Source of the DNA: Gnomoniopsis sp. IMI 355080
Lineage: Eukaryota > Ascomycota > Sordariomycetes > Diaporthales > Gnomoniaceae
Assembly (NCBI GenBank): GCA_027946555.1
Contig: JAPEVC010000147.1
Coordinates: 1 to 64,000, forward strand
DNA length: 64,000 nucleotides
Direction of reading: 5' to 3'
A program made the translations under genes and the position numbers. Within the stretch, counting starts at the first letter, position 1; each line of letters begins with the position of its first letter. Below are positions 54,088 to 64,000 of this stretch, in pieces. The notes under the pieces were generated by a model. The model saw only the letters and a list, made by a program, of their open reading frames with translations, was not told the origin of the DNA and searched no databases.

Positions 54088-55764
54088 ATGTCCCAAGTTT
54101 TCCCCATCGTTCAGACCAAGCCGGTCGCCAAGGGCACACCGGAGTTCGAGACTTTACGAGATAATATCGTGCGAGAACAGTTTACCGACAAAGTTCCTGC
54201 GGCACTCCTCCTGCCCAAATCCCTGATCGACAATCCCCCCAAAGATGTGACCTCCGTGCCGCGCTCCAGCGGCCTTCTTACCACTGAGGAGCTCGACATC
54301 ACAGAGAATTACGACGCCACCGCTCTTGCTGTCGCCATTCGAGAAGGAAAACTCACGTCTGTAGCTGTGACTACAGCCTTCGCCAAGCGCGCCATCATTG
54401 CCCACCAGCTCACCTGCTGTTTGACGGAATGGTTCATGGACGAAGCACTGGCGCAGGCGCAGACTTTAGATGAGCACCTCAAACGCACGGGCAAGGTCTT
54501 GGGTCCATTGCATGGCGTACCGATCAGCATCAAGGAGCACATGCAGATGGCGGGCCACTGGAGTGCGGACGGGTATCTGGCGTCGCGGACGCTGGACAAG
54601 GAGGATGCGCATACTGTGGGCATCTTGCGCAAGTTGGGCGCGGTGTTCTACTGCAAAACGAACCAGCCGCAGGGTATCATGCATCTGGAAACTGTCACCC
54701 CGTACGGCCGAACCCTGAATCCACACAATATTCACTTGTCGGCTGGGGGCTCGTCGGGAGGAGAGGGTGCCCTGATTGCCCTCCGCGGATCCGTTCTCGG
54801 TATGGGGTCTGATATCGGTGGCAGTATTCGAGGCCCCGCCGGCTTCTGTGGCATCTACGGATTCAAGCCAAGCTCCTACTACATGCCAGGCCAGGGTCAC
54901 ACTCATGGGGGATTCCCCGCTGAGTTGACGATCCTGGCGACAGGAGGCCCGATGGCCGTCTCGTTGAGGGATCTGGACTTGCTCATGTCCAGTGTCCTTG
55001 GACAGCGCCCATTTCTACGCGAGCCAAGTCTAGTGCCCATTCCGTGGACTGGGTCTCGCAAGGCACTGCCTCAGCTTCCTCTGAAGGTCGGGTTGATGAT
55101 GAACGACGGCGTCATCCAGCCCCAGCCGCCAGTGACTCGAGCCCTGGAGTGGGCCAAGGCCCAGCTTTCCGGCGCTGAGGCAGGGCTGTTTGACGTCAAG
55201 CCTTTTGCGCCATACCGAGCTGCAGACGCTATCAAGAACATTCGACAGGCATATTTCCCCGACGGCGGTGCCGCGCTCAAAGCTGGCATAGCCAAGACTG
55301 GAGAGCCACTCGAACACCTAACCCAGTGGATCCTACAGCCCTCGGAAGGCAAGAGATACACATGGCAGGACATGTTCAACCTTCGTATGGAACGAGATGA
55401 TTTCCGGGCCAAGTATGCAGATCACTGGACGCAGCAGGACGTTGATGTCCTGATTGCGCCGGTATTCGTTGGCCCGGCTAGTGCGCATGATACGGCACTG
55501 TATTGGAACTACACGGCCTTCTTCAATTATGTTGATTACCCTGGCGTAGTGATTCCGACTCCCCTGAAGGCACTCAAGAAGGGTGAGGAGCAATACGCAT
55601 CTGGCGAAGCTTTGAGTGAAGAAGATGCCCATGTGAGGAAGCTCTGGGACGAGGGAGACTTTGAGGGTGCGCCGATTGCCTTGCAAATCGTGGCGAGGAA
55701 GTACCACGACAACGAGCTATTTGCAGCCTTGGAGGCGATGAAGAATGTTCTGGGCCTGGAATGA
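54088..55764 (+). CDS. Amidase-signature hydrolase (acetamidase-like)
   Basis: Amidase-signature enzyme hydrolysing a carboxylic amide, 558 residues, one exon, cytosolic (no targeting signal). The Ser-cis-Ser-Lys triad is visible: Lys149 (ISIKEHM), the cis-Ser in GGSSGGEG (about 223) and the nucleophile Ser246 (GSDIGGSIRGPA). The spacing (74 and 23 residues) is close to the 75 and 24 of fatty-acid amide hydrolase. The N-terminal region and length resemble fungal general amidases and AmdS-type acetamidases that let the cell use amides as nitrogen or carbon source; the substrate is not determined. Confidence 0.94.
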   Translation: MSQVFPIVQTKPVAKGTPEFETLRDNIVREQFTDKVPAALLLPKSLIDNPPKDVTSVPRSSGLLTTEELDITENYDATALAVAIREGKLTSVAVTTAFAKRAIIAHQLTCCLTEWFMDEALAQAQTLDEHLKRTGKVLGPLHGVPISIKEHMQMAGHWSADGYLASRTLDKEDAHTVGILRKLGAVFYCKTNQPQGIMHLETVTPYGRTLNPHNIHLSAGGSSGGEGALIALRGSVLGMGSDIGGSIRGPAGFCGIYGFKPSSYYMPGQGHTHGGFPAELTILATGGPMAVSLRDLDLLMSSVLGQRPFLREPSLVPIPWTGSRKALPQLPLKVGLMMNDGVIQPQPPVTRALEWAKAQLSGAEAGLFDVKPFAPYRAADAIKNIRQAYFPDGGAALKAGIAKTGEPLEHLTQWILQPSEGKRYTWQDMFNLRMERDDFRAKYADHWTQQDVDVLIAPVFVGPASAHDTALYWNYTAFFNYVDYPGVVIPTPLKALKKGEEQYASGEALSEEDAHVRKLWDEGDFEGAPIALQIVARKYHDNELFAALEAMKNVLGLE

Positions 55765-56461
55765 GAATCGGAAGCCGCTATACCCACAAATGGATCCGAA
55801 TCTGTCTAACTGCCAGCTCTAATAAAAGATAGTCAACTCATCTTTGAAACAACTTGATCATTGCTGAGATATCATGTACGTGAGTCACCTAGGTAGTTGA
55901 TATTTTTGCCAGGAATGGTATTACTTTTGATACTCGGATGGTCTACCGCATTTCGTGTTAGGCAGAAAGATGAAGAAAGTATTCGTTGCTGGTCTTCAAT
56001 ATGATCATTTGCCGTTACCGAGCTGGTGAGCCCAGCTAAAGCTTCATATACATTCCTGTAGTGAAAATTTGGTATGTCCACGGGTAATATGAACTTCCCA
56101 TCTCGTTCTCTCGTTCAGACTAATACCCAAGTAAGTTTTACTTCGAGTTAGAATCATTATAAGAAATTACACTCCAATTGAGTAATGAAATGTGAATTGA
56201 TTGTTTAAAAAATCATTGAATACAATAAACTAGATGATGGACATTTCAAGCCTCCGCAGGCCCGGGCATCTACCGGCCTGATGATTGTTGATAAGAAAAT
56301 TATGGTCCGAAGAATTACGCGTCTGGAACGCGCGCCCAGGAAGCTCGTATACGTCACTTCAACTGCGATCTTGCACAGCAATTCGACCACCCACTCGTGA
56401 TTACGCAAGCTGTCAAAGCAGCAGCAGCAGCAGCTCAAATTTTATCTCTCACTGAGTACTT
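55765..56461. other. Intergenic
   Basis: About 700 bases between the amidase and the zinc-finger gene, AT-rich at 56090-56230, with the ACCTAGGT palindrome at 55887-55894. A CAG run (about 56418-56434) lies near the zinc-finger start. No gene seen. Confidence 0.5.
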
Positions 56462-56854
56462 ATGCACCTCAGCGCCGCATCCCAACCGCCTACAATGTCC
56501 ACACCACTTGCCCAGCGCCACACAGACCCCAACACAGGACCTACCGTGCACGGCGTGGACGTCACGCCGCTCACGCAATGCGCGCATTGGCACTCGGAAC
56601 GCGACATGGTCGCCATCAAGCATAACTGCTGCGGGCTGTACTATGCTTGCATCAGCTGTCATGAGGCATTGGCCGGCCACGAGCCGAAGGTCTGGCCACG
56701 GAGCGAGCGAGAGGCCAAGGCGGTGCTCTGTGGACGATGTCGAAGGGAGCTGACGGTGGATGAATACTTGGGCTGCGGGAATTCTTGCCCTGGATGTGAG
56801 GCGGACTTTAATCCGGGGTGTGCCTTGCATTATAACTTGTATTTTGAGATGTGA
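56462..56854 (+). CDS. CHY-type zinc-finger protein (Hot13-like)
   Basis: Small zinc protein of 130 residues (119 if the second ATG at 56495 is used). HGVDVTPLTQCAHWHSERD, HNCCGLYYACISCHEALAGH, AVLCGRCRRELTVDEYL and CPGCEADFNPGCALHY supply the His/Cys ligands of the CHY zinc finger. The compact one-domain form matches fungal Hot13 relatives, which act in the mitochondrial intermembrane space to keep the small-Tim import system in its oxidised/zinc-balanced state. Function is by family, not by direct evidence. Confidence 0.9.
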   Translation: MHLSAASQPPTMSTPLAQRHTDPNTGPTVHGVDVTPLTQCAHWHSERDMVAIKHNCCGLYYACISCHEALAGHEPKVWPRSEREAKAVLCGRCRRELTVDEYLGCGNSCPGCEADFNPGCALHYNLYFEM

Positions 56855-59800
56855 AAAATCTCAATCCGGGGAGACGCTTGACCCCGGGCTGAGAGTCAGC
56901 GCCGGCCCTCGAAGACCTGGATACGCATACTGTCTCATGACAATTGGGTGAGTAAACATGTGCAGAGTGCTCTCAAATTGCGGTGTCTAACTGAGTGCAG
57001 CATTTATTGGCATTGAAGAACTGTTCGAAAAAGTGGTTGAAGTGTCAAGTCCACAAAACGGACACAACACTGCTCGTGTTTACCTGCGTAGGTAGCGGTC
57101 TGCCATTTTCCAGTCACTGTCACTGGTCTATGAGTTTTGCGGGTTTTCTGACATGTCAGAGCCATTGGAGAACAAGGTCAGCAAACTGTTCGTCCCATTC
57201 GACGACTCATAAGCTTGGCCACGTGTCAGACATGGTGCGGACCAAGCCGGGGATCATAATACCCAGAATCCTCTCAATGGTCAGAGTTTTGATCAAGGCG
57301 AGGCTGGTGCAGTTACAAAGTCTAGATTCATATCAGTGGATTGCTTGGTGGTCGACCAAAACAGTCTTGTGTCTTCATCAAATCAGACACCACCAAGTGA
57401 TCACTTGCCGAAATCAAGAAGAGTCCTGTTTAACATGCTGATCTGTTACACATAACCCCCAGCTTAAACCAGTATACTGCACTTGTTTCATCTGCGATCG
57501 CCGAGCTATCAAAGAACGCCCTAACCACACTTCTTGCTGTCCTTTTGCTGCAAGTTCTTCGCATTTCGCAGACCTGAAAACCCCTACTTTGGGTGTCATA
57601 CACGTGGCATATGATGCCGTGGAACACCAGGTGTTAGTGATCTATAGGTAATCCACAGAACTGTCGTTCATGTCTGCAAAGAGCTCACACGCAAAAATCT
57701 GAAGATTCAAGACATAGTCATCAATGTAAATTAGTAGGTTCGGCTTTCTGGCCTCCCATAATGGATCGAAGAATCCCTACAAGTGTCAATTGCTGCTTCA
57801 CTGAGTCAATCTTTGCACTGTGGCTTGTACTCTTTGACTGTTGGCAGGAGAGAGAAAACAGGTGGGAGCTGATCCATGATTATTATGCCTCCGAACCCAA
57901 AAGTAAAGAGGTGCAAGAGCAATCGAAATACGGTGCACGTACTACATACCAGACAAGTATGCTATCCTCCTGCTTCCAACATCAGAGTCTAGAGAGGCCC
58001 CAATCGTGAACTAAGCAATCCGCTCCAGGCACCTCGCACAAGGCTTCATAGGCCCAATATTACTTACTCCCAAGTTGCTGCTGCAGTATTCACCTGCACT
58101 TATAAGGACCACAGCATATCAGGTCTGCACGACTTTGCCTGCTCAGGCTATCTTAGCATAAGCACAGTCAAACATGTATTGCACATGTGAAATTGTATAC
58201 ATAGCTCGCAATGGTATGTACTGAGATGTTGTGGCATCGTCGACCCCAACCGCTGAGGGGATGTAAAGAGCCATGAAAAAGGCAAGAAACATTACCAGCA
58301 ACTCTCGCATTGCGATGGAGGCGAATTAAGTACTCGGTGAAGCACCGTAGTTGCATACACTACCTAGGTAGTTTATCTGCAATTTGCACAGTGTCCGTCC
58401 GTGTGTTCGGGTTGCCGCAACAAGGGGCGCATGATCACATCAGACTGATTACCGGAACCTCTGTCCCAAATACAGAATATTGAGTAGAAAAGTAATCATG
58501 CTGCAATTGATAATTTGATTTTCTTTTCGGTGGTGGCGGCCAATATCAAATTACTTGCGGGCAGACTGTACGGGTGTGTACGCTTTCGTCCCGTCAACTT
58601 GCGATGCATCGGCCTTATCAAGCAGGCATTTATATTGCAACAGAACAGACACTGATAGTGGTGCCGAAGGCCCTGAATCATAACGGTAGTGTATGCACTG
58701 TACCGTAGTACTATGCGCTAGCCTGTCTAACTTGGTATGAACCTGGAATATACCCAGATAGTCTCACCACGCAACTTACTTATCAGTCCAGTTGCTTATG
58801 ATGATATCGAGGACTTTTGTTGTGTTCATATAGGTTTTCGTTTCTACCAACATTTCCATTGAGCGAAGCACTCGAAGTATCCTGTAGTAACAAACATCTC
58901 GTCGCAAGCATCTTCACACAATTCACATGGACTGCTCCAAACCATGGCGGGCTTCAAGACACAAAAGAACCTTACCCCCGTCGACCCACATCTGGAATTC
59001 TCCATTTGATGCTTGACCGGGGTATGCCCCGGCAACCCTTATCTTGGTACGTGGTAGGAAGGTCGAAAGATGTTCGGCTGCCGGCATAGTATCGCCAGCC
59101 GTTTCTTTCGTCTGATTTCTGCAAATCTTATTGGTCTATGGCATATTTCATTTGTCCATGTTTGTCTTGCTGCTCAAGTGTTATTTTTGGTGGCTGCAGA
59201 TTGGTGGCTGCAGGAAATTCGCCATCTTCTATGGCTTGGCACTGTACATACATGTCTTATGGTCATAGTGTCTGGCGGTCTGGAAATTCCACCGGTCATC
59301 GTGCAGAAAAGAACTGAGGCAATCTGAGCCTTTGGGCTATCTCAAATTGGCAGGTCTATCAAACCCTATCTGCCGGGCACCACAATGAACCTGGACATTC
59401 CATGGCTCTGGTACAATCAATGTACCTTCCCATACGCTATTCCCGCAATCTCATGCGTTTTCGACCTATGAGCGTGTGTTTAGGTACCTAACTTAAACCA
59501 CAATACGTAACGTGACAGGTGCACGAACGCCCCAATGCCTGCAGCGACCGCATGTCAATATAGCCGCTAGAGGTTGCCCAGCAAAACCTCACAGACCGCG
59601 GCGCGTGCTTGTCTTGATTCGCACGCTTTGCTTGTCTGGGCGGGTGAGTCGCATCTGGCCCATCATGAATACGGAAGGCCATGCAGATGCAGGTCCAATA
59701 CTACTGTGCTCCACCGAGCAGTGGATCGGCGTGCCACCTACCATGCCACAGACGAGGCGATAGTCGGATTGTTACTCGACCATTCGTATTGCCATTTTAG

Positions 59801-59956
59801 ATATCAGCAGGTCTTATATACTTTATTTTGCTGCGGTGAGTCCTCTTTATAAGCATCGACGCGTCCTTGCGGCCGAGAGCTCTTCCTGTCTCCGTTTTCA
59901 CCCCCTATCGCCTCTTCTGGGTCCACACACAGACGCCTCACTAGGGCTATTGCAAA
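56855..59956. other. Long intergenic stretch
   Basis: About 3.1 kb without a supportable gene, RNA or element. The ACCTAGGT palindrome is at 58362-58369. TATATA at about 59815-59820 lies about 140 bp before the peptidase start and may serve its promoter. Confidence 0.45.
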
Positions 59957-61779
59957 ATGAAGGCCTTCCTCATCAGCGCCTTGCTGGTGGCAAGCACCGT
60001 CTCGGCAAAGCAGGTAGGGCGACTAGCCAAGCCTCTGCCCCCGCCGCTCATCGACGAGTCTTTCAACGATGTCGAGAAGCGGGCAACCACTACGGGTACG
60101 GGTACCTTTGAGCAGCTGATCGACCACTCGGACCCCAGCAAAGGTACCTTCAGTCAGGCCTACTGGTGGAGCACCGAGTACTGGACAGGTCCTGGAGCAC
60201 CAGTGGTTTTCTTCACGCCTGGTGAGATTGCTGCCGCGGGATACACTGGGTATCTTACAAATAGGACTATTACCGGACTATTTGCGCAGGCCATTGGTGG
60301 CGCGACCATATTGATGGAGCATCGTTACTGGGGTGACTCGAGCCCATACTCGGTATTGTCTACCGAAAACCTGACATATCTCACCCTGGAGAACTCGATC
60401 AAGGACACGACTTATTTCGCCAACAACGTCCAACTGCCCTTTGACAGCAATGGAAGCAGCAACGCCCAGAATGCACCTTGGGTCATGGCTGGAGGTTCTT
60501 ATTCTGGTGCACTCACTGGTTGGGTCGCGTCTGTTGATCCCGGTACCTACTGGGCTTATTATGCCACGAGCGCTGTCGTTGAGGCTGTTTACGACTTCGT
60601 AAGTTCCACTTTTCTTAGACGTATCGTAGAGGAACCCGATGTTAATGTATACACCTGCAGTGGGAATACTTTAAGCCAGTCCAGGCCGGCATGCCAGCAA
60701 ACTGTAGCTCAGACGTGAGCAAAGTCATCGACTACGTTGATAGCGTGCTTCTCAGCAATGACAGCGACGCCATCACCGCTCTCAAAGCGAAGTTTGGCTT
60801 GGCTGACTTGGCGCACAACGATGATTTCGCCAGCGTTCTCGAGAATGGACCTTGGCTGTGGCAGTCGAACCAATTCTATACCGGCTACTCGGAATTCTAC
60901 TTCTTCTGCGACTCGGTCGAAAATGTTGGATCGCTGTTCAGCAACGCCACGACCGTTCCCGGTGCCGAGGGTGTTGGTCTTGAGAAGGCTCTCGACGGTT
61001 ACTCCAAGTGGGTCAGCGAGTACCTGGTCCCAGATTGTAAGCATAAAAGCACACGACGAACCTCGCTGGACATCAAGGCTAACGAACTACTTCTCATTCG
61101 TAGACTGCGCCAGCTATGGGTATGATGATTGGACCGCCGCGGATGACCTTGGATGCTTCGATACGTACAACGCTTCCAGCCCATTCTACACCGACAGAAG
61201 CGTCGACAACGCCGTTGATTTGCAGTGGGACTGGTTCTTGTGCAACGAGCCGTGAGTATTGACATTTAAGCCCATCAAGTTGACATTCGTTCAGCTAACG
61301 ATTGTGATAGGTTTGCCTACTGGCAAGACGGTGCTCCAAAGAACGAGTCCACTATTGTATCCCGCCTCGTCACAGCCGAGTACTGGCAGCGGCAGTGTGC
61401 CTTGTTCTTCCCCGGACCCGGCACATACGGTTCCGCCGAGGGCAAGACTGTTGAAGACGTCAACGCCTACACTGGGGGCTGGGACATCGCCAATAACCTG
61501 ACACGCCTCATGTGGACCAACGGCGAGTTTGACCCCTGGAGAGATTCCACCGTTTCAAGTCTCTACAAGCCTGGTGGCCAATTCACGGGCACGGCGACGG
61601 CCCCTCTTCAGCTCATTCCAGATGGCATTCACTGCAGCGATATGCTTGCTGAGAATGGTGCGGTGAATGCGGGCGTACAGGAGGTGATTGATAATGCGGT
61701 GGCGCAAATCTCGACGTGGGTGGCAGAATATTATACGGAAAAGAGCAAAAAGAGCCGCGCCGTAAGGCGTAACTGGTAA
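59957..61779 (+). CDS. Secreted serine peptidase, family S28
   Basis: Prolyl-type carboxypeptidase/tripeptidyl family S28 (lysosomal Pro-X carboxypeptidase relatives), 544 residues. Exons are 59957-60598, 60661-61036, 61104-61251 and 61311-61779 (introns 62, 67 and 59 bp). A clear signal peptide (FLISALLVASTVSA) is followed by a possible Kex2 site (VEKR, about 40-43), so a propeptide may be removed. The catalytic triad is Ser181 (AGGSYSGAL), Asp463 (NGEFDPWRD) and His496 (DGIHCSD). Several NxS/T glycosylation sites are present. It probably acts outside the cell on proline-rich peptides at acid pH, for nutrition. It is convergent with the flavin monooxygenase, with 132 bp between them. Confidence 0.94.
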
Positions 61780-61911
61780 TGGTGGGGAAGAAAGATGGTG
61801 AGCATCTTGGACTTTATATGACAGAACATCACAGTCTGAAGCTATAGATAAATCTATGGACCCGTATAACCGCTAGAGGAGCCCCTCCTGACAGGCGACA
61901 ACCTTACATGT

Positions 61912-63453
61912 CTATATACCTTGATCAGCCTGTGGCAGCCCAGCCGCGTAGTACTTACTCGCGATAGGCTGCTGTATTTGCTTCGAGTCTAGCGGTAGCA
62001 GTCTTCGCGATGCGGCTTTGAACTCCTCATAAGCCTCGTACCACTTCTCGTCGACGCCTTGCATTCTCTCAACGCCACGCTCCTCGACGCCTTCATTGGC
62101 CCATCTCAGGATGTCCTCCATATATGGCACCTGATTCTTAATCAGACTGTGGAACTCCTTGCCTTTGGCGCCCTTGGCTTTTCTAGCCTTGTACTGTGCT
62201 TTCATGGTATCTTCGCTTGGCAGGTTGGACAGACCTGCATATACTCGAGCAACAACTTCTGCCTGGAAGTCGAACATAGAGAAGGTTGAGGTGTAGTATG
62301 GCACACCCACAAAAGAGAGAGTTGGGTCCGGAATGTAGAAGATGTCTTTGTGGAGGTTGTGCGTCACGCATTTGTCCGCAGTGATAATGATGTTCTCATC
62401 CGCCTCTTCATAAGGAATGGTCTCGGACTCTAAACCTTTCAGGAAAGGATACGTCGTCTGGTATCCGGACGCAACGATAACTTGGTGGATATCAGTGAGG
62501 ATCCGTCCATCCGTAAGATGTATCGTGCCTGGTATCGGCGCATCAGAGTCCCCTTCAAGACTTTTACCCTCATCTAACTTGAAAGTCTTGAGTCCAGGTA
62601 CGCGCTCTGAGTTGGCTGGGAGAAGGGATGGGTCAAGGTCGAATATGCCACCTCTCGAGGATTGATAGGTTTTGTTGGCAACACCCTCAAGTTCTTTCGC
62701 GATATCCAGCGAGGACACTCCGGCACCAATGAGGAAGACATTCTGGCCTTTGTATGTTGTTGGATACCGATAGCTCTTCGAGTGCATGACCCTATTCGGA
62801 AACTTCTGCTTCCACTCAGCCAGTCCAGGGACATGCGGGATCAGAGGCACGTGGTAGTGACCAGCAGCGACGACCACCGCGTCAAAGGTCCAGTCCTTGT
62901 CCTCAAATGAGATCCTGCCGTGTTCAATCCTTTTTAATGTCCTGCTTCGAAGGCTCCATTTGCCAGTTTCAGGTCTCTTGATGGCCTCTTCCACGCGAGT
63001 ATTGTACAGTGTAACGTCTTGCGCACCAGTCTTGTGTGCAAGCTCTTGAACGTATTTCTCGATGTCCTTGTGAGTGACATGATCTGGTGTGCCCTCTGGC
63101 CATTGAAGAAGGGTGGATCTCATCATCCGAGTAGGCACGTTGTTCATGAGTCCCTCATAGCACGGGCCGGGTGGCGCGTGGGCCAAGAGGATATCGTCTT
63201 CCCTGTCGTTGACCGCACCTTTCGTGTCAGGCTTGATTCCATTAGTGGTGTCTGATGGGCTTCCAGGTCTGCTATTTTCCTCGGCTGGGTACTCAGGGTC
63301 CTTGTCTGCCCTCGGGTCGAAGTGCCACACGCCCCCAGCAACGTCTGAGCGCTCGAATACGACTACTTCAAAGCCATGTCTCAGGAGATGTGCCGCTGAA
63401 GATACCCCGCTGATGCCAGCGCCAATAACGGCAACGGACTTGATGGGAGCCAT
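61912..63453 (-). CDS. Flavin-containing monooxygenase (FMO-like)
   Basis: NADPH- and FAD-dependent monooxygenase of 513 residues, one exon. The FAD motif GAGISG follows SVAVI near the N-terminus, with FERSDVAGGVW. NADPH binding is by IGAGVSSLDIAKEL in the middle, and VIVASGYQTTYPF is the late ATG-containing-type signature of the family. I use the ATG at 63453; an upstream TTG is in frame but not a likely start. The family oxidises N or S atoms, and some members catalyse Baeyer-Villiger reactions. It lies more than 32 kb from the synthase beyond housekeeping genes, so I do not assign it to the cluster. Confidence 0.92.
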   Translation of the reverse strand: MAPIKSVAVIGAGISGVSSAAHLLRHGFEVVVFERSDVAGGVWHFDPRADKDPEYPAEENSRPGSPSDTTNGIKPDTKGAVNDREDDILLAHAPPGPCYEGLMNNVPTRMMRSTLLQWPEGTPDHVTHKDIEKYVQELAHKTGAQDVTLYNTRVEEAIKRPETGKWSLRSRTLKRIEHGRISFEDKDWTFDAVVVAAGHYHVPLIPHVPGLAEWKQKFPNRVMHSKSYRYPTTYKGQNVFLIGAGVSSLDIAKELEGVANKTYQSSRGGIFDLDPSLLPANSERVPGLKTFKLDEGKSLEGDSDAPIPGTIHLTDGRILTDIHQVIVASGYQTTYPFLKGLESETIPYEEADENIIITADKCVTHNLHKDIFYIPDPTLSFVGVPYYTSTFSMFDFQAEVVARVYAGLSNLPSEDTMKAQYKARKAKGAKGKEFHSLIKNQVPYMEDILRWANEGVEERGVERMQGVDEKWYEAYEEFKAASRRLLPLDSKQIQQPIASKYYAAGLPQADQGI

Positions 63454-64000
63454 GCTCTGCAAGTAGGCAATGCAGGGTTATTAACAAGAGATCACTGGAG
63501 GCTGGAAGGTGAGATGTAAGATGAGATAAAACAAGCCAAGACGAGGCTGAGATCTCCGTTTACTGATCTTAGCAACACAATACGTCGTCAACCTCTTTTT
63601 AGTGATGTTTGCTGTGTATATACATGAAACGAACGTCGAGTCTACTGCAGATCAACTGGCAGCGCTCGGCGTTTGGAGTCGCGGCTGGGCAATGGCGCAA
63701 TCCTGGACCCCCAATTACGCTATGAGGGGACACAATGAGAAACATCTCATGCGATCTGATAAGCATGATGCCTTGCGGAAGCGGATCATCGGACTGCCCA
63801 TGTTGCCGGGTCTTTACTAATAGATTATACGGAGGCTGACGGACCAGGAACTGAGCGCTGCAGGCTGTCAGTATGATTGTGGTGGCTCCGTCTCTGTTCC
63901 TACGACGATCAACGCTCAAACGCTTGGTATTGGTACTGTGCCTATAAGTAGATACTTGGGAACAGTGTTTGGCTTTTTACAGAAGGGATCTAAGAGAGTA
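63454..64000. other. Intergenic, promoter of the flavin monooxygenase
   Basis: About 550 bases to the right edge. No gene start or repeat is evident. Confidence 0.45.

Noticed and set aside
61912..63453. Flavin monooxygenase as a cluster member
   Set aside because: It lies over 30 kb away beyond GatB and other housekeeping genes and is not of the TropB type expected for such a pathway.
1..64000. CRISPR arrays, Shine-Dalgarno sites, operons
   Set aside because: The DNA is eukaryotic with spliced genes; the only evenly spaced repeat (12.2-12.4 kb) has 53-56 bp spacers, sits in a promoter and has no associated cas genes.

Overview
The window is nuclear DNA of a filamentous ascomycete (Pezizomycotina). 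The evidence is genes on both strands broken by short introns (51-148 bp, GTRNGT donors), a C-methylating non-reducing polyketide synthase, Zn(II)2Cys6 regulators, a nucleus-encoded mitochondrial GatB, and decayed genes whose nonsense changes look like repeat-induced point mutation (RIP). The class cannot be fixed from this sequence alone. All exon joins were worked out by hand from splice sites and reading phase.

Region 1 (0.7-29.2 kb) is a secondary-metabolite gene cluster. On the minus strand lie an alpha/beta-hydrolase (704-2085), a pisatin-demethylase-like P450 (2792-4704), a secreted GMC oxidoreductase (5698-7739) and an unrecognised short gene (7818-8108). Then come an SDR (9563-10312, +), a second SDR (10853-11644, -), a 2-oxoglutarate/Fe(II) oxygenase (12745-13913, +), an MFS transporter (14290-15788, -), a Zn2Cys6 regulator (17109-19613, +) and the synthase (20823-29224, +). 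The synthase reads SAT-KS-AT-PT-ACP-CMeT-R over 2763 residues once a 110-bp intron is removed. This architecture (NR-PKS group VII: citrinin, 3-methylorcinaldehyde, tropolone and azaphilone precursors) releases a C-methylated aryl aldehyde. The oxygenase, GMC enzyme, P450 and SDRs would adjust its oxidation state, the transporter may export it, and the Zn2Cys6 protein may switch the cluster on. I do not recognise the set as a known pathway. A four-copy 14-bp element at 67-70 bp spacing lies in the shared promoter of the second SDR and the oxygenase.

Region 2 (29.2-37.2 kb) is a gene graveyard. It holds a three-repeat Myb regulator with nonsense codons and a frameshift, the tail of a copper amine oxidase with a frameshift, a broken amino-acid permease, degenerate repeats and AT-rich DNA. 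It probably marks the right border of the cluster.

Region 3 (37.2-48.4 kb) is regulatory and gene-poor. It has a five-exon Zn2Cys6 regulator with an unusually long 795-bp first intron, a bZIP regulator and a small basic protein.

Region 4 (48.4-63.5 kb) is ordinary metabolic and housekeeping sequence: mitochondrial GatB, an FMN-dependent alpha-hydroxy-acid oxidase, an amidase, a CHY zinc-finger protein, a secreted S28 serine peptidase and a flavin-containing monooxygenase, separated by long intergenic stretches.
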